A stretch of 9,209 nucleotides of DNA from CAJYAN01 sp046484825. GTDB taxonomy: Bacteria > Pseudomonadota > Gammaproteobacteria > UBA6429 > Thiohalophilaceae. This document shows, in pieces, positions 7,108 to 9,209 of the stretch. The position numbers were made by a program, and so were the translations under genes. The notes below the pieces were generated by a model. It saw only the letters and a program-made list of their open reading frames with translations, searched no databases and was not told the origin of the DNA. Position 1 is the stretch's first letter; each line of letters starts with the position of its first letter. The stretch spans positions 1-9,209 of the forward strand of contig JAWOIE010000264.1 of assembly GCA_046484825.1 (NCBI GenBank), written 5' to 3'.

Positions 7108-8372
7108 GATTCTTCTCCAGAGAGGTACAGCAGGCTCGCCTGTGTCTTTTGGTGATCGACCTGCAGGCGCACGGCCATGAGTGAGGTTTCCAGCTCGGTA
7201 ATTTGCGCACGCATCAGCGTGGCAAAATCACCCCGCTCATTCTGATAGGCATGCATTGACGCCGCGGCATTTTCTCTGGCCGCCGGGACTAAGGTGCTGC
7301 GATAGTGATGCAGGCGATCCGCCTGCCGTTGCCAGGTGGCATAGGCATCGTCCAGTTGCTCAAGCAGGGCACGCTTGCGATCCTCGCGCGTCAGGATGGC
7401 CGACTGCCGTTCCGCCTGACTCGCCGCCAGTGACTTGTCCTGGCGATTGCCGATAAACAGGGGAATGTCTATGCTCACGACGGCCGAAACAAAATCGGCG
7501 CGTGCGCTGCCATTGGGATTATTGCCATCTCGGGCGCCATAGGTGAGGTCGAGCACCCATTCGGGACGATAGCCCTGGCGCGCCAGCGCCACGCCCTGCT
7601 CGCTGGCCGACAACATGGCCTGTTGCATCTGCAAGGCCGGGTGTGTCTCCAGGGTCGCCGCGATCGCCGCGCGATCGGGCACCGCCGGTAGCGTCGGCAT
7701 GCCGCCCGCCAGGGCGGTACGGGCGACATTCTCTCCCAGCAGGCGGCTCAGCCGGGCCCGGCCGCTATCGATCATGTTGCCGATGGTATGGAGCCGATCC
7801 TCCAGCATCCCCAGTTCCAGCTGCGCGCGGATCAGATCCTGCTGCTGGTGGCGGCCGGTGGCATACTGAGAGCGCAGGGTATCCACCAGACGTTTAAACA
7901 GCGCCTGATTTTGTTGCACCACCTCTGCGGCCTGCTCCCAGTACAACACCTCCAGCCAGGCCTGGCGTACCTGCTGGCGCACCCGGCGATATTGATTGAC
8001 GGCCCGGGCGGCCTCGCTGTCGGCCATAAAATTCATGCGCCGCGCGGCAATCTCCAGGCTGTTGCCACGGGGGAACATTTGCTGGATACCCACCTGTACC
8101 TGGGTCATGGCTTCCTGATCCCTTTTGTAGGTGTCGGTGGGGAAATTCACCAGACCCAGTTTGAGCTTGGGGTCCGGCAGGGTATCGGCGGCCACGGACC
8201 TGGCGCGCAGGGCCGTGGTGTTCGCCTGGTAGGCCTGCACCAGTGGGTCATTGGCCAGGGCCAGGGCTTCCGCCTGAGCAAGCGATAATGGCTCGGCGGC
8301 GCCGGCCTTGACGGCGAGCAGACACAGACCGACGAGGGGAACCATGATTCGATAAAACAGGCGCTGCTTCAT
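7104..8372 (-). CDS. cusC: CusC/TolC-family outer-membrane efflux channel
   Basis: The outer-membrane exit duct of the tripartite pump, 422 residues. A signal peptide is cleaved probably after AGAA (A26/E27). Unlike E. coli CusC it has no lipobox: Cys17 lies inside the hydrophobic core. The mature part has the two repeats of the outer-membrane efflux family, about 30-215 and 235-420, rich in long Ala/Gln/Arg helices. Family-like points are LPDPKL (65-70) before the first beta-hairpin, YATGR (170-174), and PLFIGNRQDKSL (304-315) in the second repeat. I chose the ATG at 8372 because AGGAGA lies five bases upstream and the signal peptide begins there; the frame stays open to 8438, but that extension is not signal-like. 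The gene ends by overlapping cusB. The cusC symbol rests mainly on the partners, since channels of this family look alike. Confidence 0.9.
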   Translation of the reverse strand: MKQRLFYRIMVPLVGLCLLAVKAGAAEPLSLAQAEALALANDPLVQAYQANTTALRARSVAADTLPDPKLKLGLVNFPTDTYKRDQEAMTQVQVGIQQMFPRGNSLEIAARRMNFMADSEAARAVNQYRRVRQQVRQAWLEVLYWEQAAEVVQQNQALFKRLVDTLRSQYATGRHQQQDLIRAQLELGMLEDRLHTIGNMIDSGRARLSRLLGENVARTALAGGMPTLPAVPDRAAIAATLETHPALQMQQAMLSASEQGVALARQGYRPEWVLDLTYGARDGNNPNGSARADFVSAVVSIDIPLFIGNRQDKSLAASQAERQSAILTREDRKRALLEQLDDAYATWQRQADRLHHYRSTLVPAARENAAASMHAYQNERGDFATLMRAQITELETSLMAVRLQVDHQKTQASLLYLSGEES

Positions 8373-8436
8373 CGCCTTCTCCTGTTGTGTGTGGTCCGCT
8401 GGCCAGGCCAAACGGACAAACAAAGATCTCGTACAC

Positions 8437-8466
8437 ATTATTACGCTAAACAGGTCACCCTGCTCA
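8437..8466 (-). promoter_or_regulatory. Candidate sigma70 promoter for cusCBA
   Basis: On the minus strand a good -10 (AATAAT, 8437-8442, five of six matches) lies 18 bases from a poor -35 (TGAGCA, 8461-8466, three of six). Transcription would begin near 8430, giving a leader of about 58 bases before cusC. A weak -35 with a palindrome just upstream is what an activated promoter would look like. Other start points, including read-through from the gene upstream, are equally possible. Confidence 0.35.
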
Positions 8467-8477
8467 GCCGAGACACA

Positions 8478-8493
8478 AACACCCTAGGGTGTT
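8478..8493. promoter_or_regulatory. Perfect 16-bp palindrome (AACACCCTAGGGTGTT), candidate operator
   Basis: AACACCCT is followed directly by its exact reverse complement AGGGTGTT. The site begins three bases past the stop codon of the Cys/His-rich gene and about 55 bases upstream of the proposed cusC transcription start, a position suited to an activator. It does not match the CueR or CusR boxes I know. It could also fold as a six-base-pair hairpin with loop CTAG, but no T-run follows in the minus direction, so it is a poor terminator. Confidence 0.5.
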
Positions 8494-8496
8494 GAT

Positions 8497-8928
8497 TTAG
8501 AGAAGGTCGATCGGGGGACGGTAAAGATTCTGTGCGGCGATGCCCTGGGGGGCAGCGGCCGTGGGTGCGAGTAACAAGGCCGACAGTGCCGGCATCACGG
8601 CCTGGCGATGCAGATTGACCAACATGGCCAAGGCGGCGCAGGGCTGGCACTGACTGCACTGATGGCCTTCACAGGCCTGGTGTTGTTGACAGCAATCGAC
8701 ACCGCTGTGGTGTGGTGGCTCGTGTTGTTCGGCTAACTGGCCTGTCAGGTGGGCCGCATGCGGGTCGACAGCGGACGCTGTCGGCGGGGTCGACTGGTGC
8801 TGCGCGCAAGGGCTCACCGCCTGGCCGCTGGTGGCCTGACCCATCCCCATGACCGCCGCCTGTGCCGGTGCAGTGAGATGCATCAGCAACAGTACAGAAG
8901 TTAGCAGTTTAAGTCCGATCCGATTCAT
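8497..8928 (-). CDS. Small secreted Cys/His-rich protein, CopL-like
   Basis: A 143-residue protein of no precisely identified family. The first 24 residues are a signal peptide ending PAQA. The mature part has three zones: a His-containing linker (41-78), a Cys/His cluster (CC at 79-80, Cys86, Cys91, Cys94 and Cys97, with His73, His74, His83 and His89 around it), and a hydrophobic stretch (98-122). It ends in LYRPPIDLL. Seven Cys and ten His are present in all. Small exported proteins of this make-up commonly precede copper-resistance operons, with CopL of Xanthomonas as a comparison; I infer periplasmic copper binding or control of copper induction. I prefer the ATG at 8928 because the signal peptide begins there. 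A TTG at 8964 would add twelve residues, including three Arg and one Lys. The ribosome site is weak for either start. It lies 124 bases upstream of cusC, in the same direction. Confidence 0.75.
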   Translation of the reverse strand: MNRIGLKLLTSVLLLMHLTAPAQAAVMGMGQATSGQAVSPCAQHQSTPPTASAVDPHAAHLTGQLAEQHEPPHHSGVDCCQQHQACEGHQCSQCQPCAALAMLVNLHRQAVMPALSALLLAPTAAAPQGIAAQNLYRPPIDLL

Positions 8929-9044
8929 AAGAAGTAGATTAGCCCTTTTACCCAGGCGCCGCAATGAACCCGTGCCCGTGATTTATTTTCGAGGTTGGCC
9001 TATGCCTCAGATGCCGGGACATTGGCAAAGTTCCATTATGGGCC

Positions 9045-9056
9045 ACCGCATGCGGT
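9045..9056. repeat. Perfect 12-bp palindrome (ACCGCATGCGGT)
   Basis: An exact palindrome between the LysR tail and the Cys/His-rich gene, about 120 bases upstream of the latter's start. In minus-strand RNA it can extend by one G-T wobble and one C-G pair to a six-base-pair hairpin with loop CATG, but no T-run follows. It could be an operator for the genes to its left or a weak end for the LysR transcript. Confidence 0.35.
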
Positions 9057-9093
9057 AGTGCCGACCAAGCTCGAACACTTAGCACGCTCATAC

Positions 9094-9209
9094 TCAGCGC
9101 ACCAGGCCACGCAGTACGGCCCCCGCCTGACCGAGGACAAACTGGCGAAAGGCCTCGGCCACCGGCGACAGGCGCTTGCCCTGCCGATAGACCACATACC
9201 AGTGGCGCA
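9094..9209 (-). CDS. C-terminal end of a LysR-type regulator, possibly CbbR-like (partial)
   Basis: The last 37 codons of a gene entering from the right edge, ending in TGA at 9094-9096. The visible residues begin RHWYVVYRQGKRLSPVAEAF, followed by RQFVLGQAG. A Trp-Tyr-Val-Val strand, then KRLSP, then a helix with AFRQFV is typical of the closing part of the LysR effector-binding domain, and most reminds me of CbbR, the regulator of CO2-fixation genes. The DNA-binding domain and most of the protein lie outside the window, so this is a family-level call. It points the same way as the metal genes, and 165 bases separate it from the next gene. It is more likely the end of an unrelated neighbouring locus than the copper regulator. 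Confidence 0.8.
   Translation of the reverse strand, partial: RHWYVVYRQGKRLSPVAEAFRQFVLGQAGAVLRGLVR

Noticed and set aside
5974..7155. Plus-strand open frame of 393 codons opposite cusB
   Set aside because: Antisense to a clear adaptor gene with lipobox and metal motifs; no recognisable domain of its own.
8929..9093. Search for a CueR-type (MerR family) promoter upstream of the first metal gene
   Set aside because: No CCTTCC/GGAAGG symmetry and no 19-base spaced -35/-10 pair found in this spacer or in the other gaps.

Overview
The window looks like a copper/silver-resistance locus of a moderately GC-rich Proteobacterium, most likely a gammaproteobacterium. The taxonomic call is inference from CusA-type efflux genes, c-type cytochromes and a CbbR-like LysR tail. 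Every gene I can support lies on the minus strand, so transcription runs from high to low coordinates.

Right end, in transcription order: a LysR-type regulator tail runs off the edge (9094-9209). After a 165-base spacer comes a small secreted Cys/His-rich protein (8497-8928). A 124-base gap with a perfect 16-bp palindrome and a possible promoter leads into the efflux operon: cusC-like outer-membrane channel (7104-8372), cusB-like adaptor lipoprotein (5764-7107, overlapping cusC by 4 bases as ATGA), a 91-base spacer with a strong potential hairpin, and cusA-like RND pump (2538-5672).

Downstream of the pump, with gaps of only 15 and 26 bases, are two single-heme c-type cytochromes. The first is periplasmic or signal-anchored, with a predicted mature N-terminal His and a His tail (2046-2522). 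The second is a lipoprotein (1534-2019). A 42-residue single-span membrane peptide follows (1377-1505). About 400 bases without a recognisable gene separate it from an extremely Met-rich Spy/CpxP/ZraP-like periplasmic protein (385-969). The leftmost ~380 bases hold no gene I recognise.

Together these form an envelope metal-defence module. CusCBA would export Cu(I)/Ag(I) from the periplasm across the outer membrane. The Met-rich and Cys/His-rich secreted proteins would bind metal in the periplasm. The two cytochromes suggest a link between metal handling and electron transfer, for example oxidation of Cu(I), but that link is a hypothesis. Two departures from the E. coli metal path stand out: His replaces the first Met of the CusB three-Met site, and Leu replaces a Met at the upper relay position of CusA. 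No copper sensor (CueR, CusRS, CopY or CsoR type) is encoded in the window.
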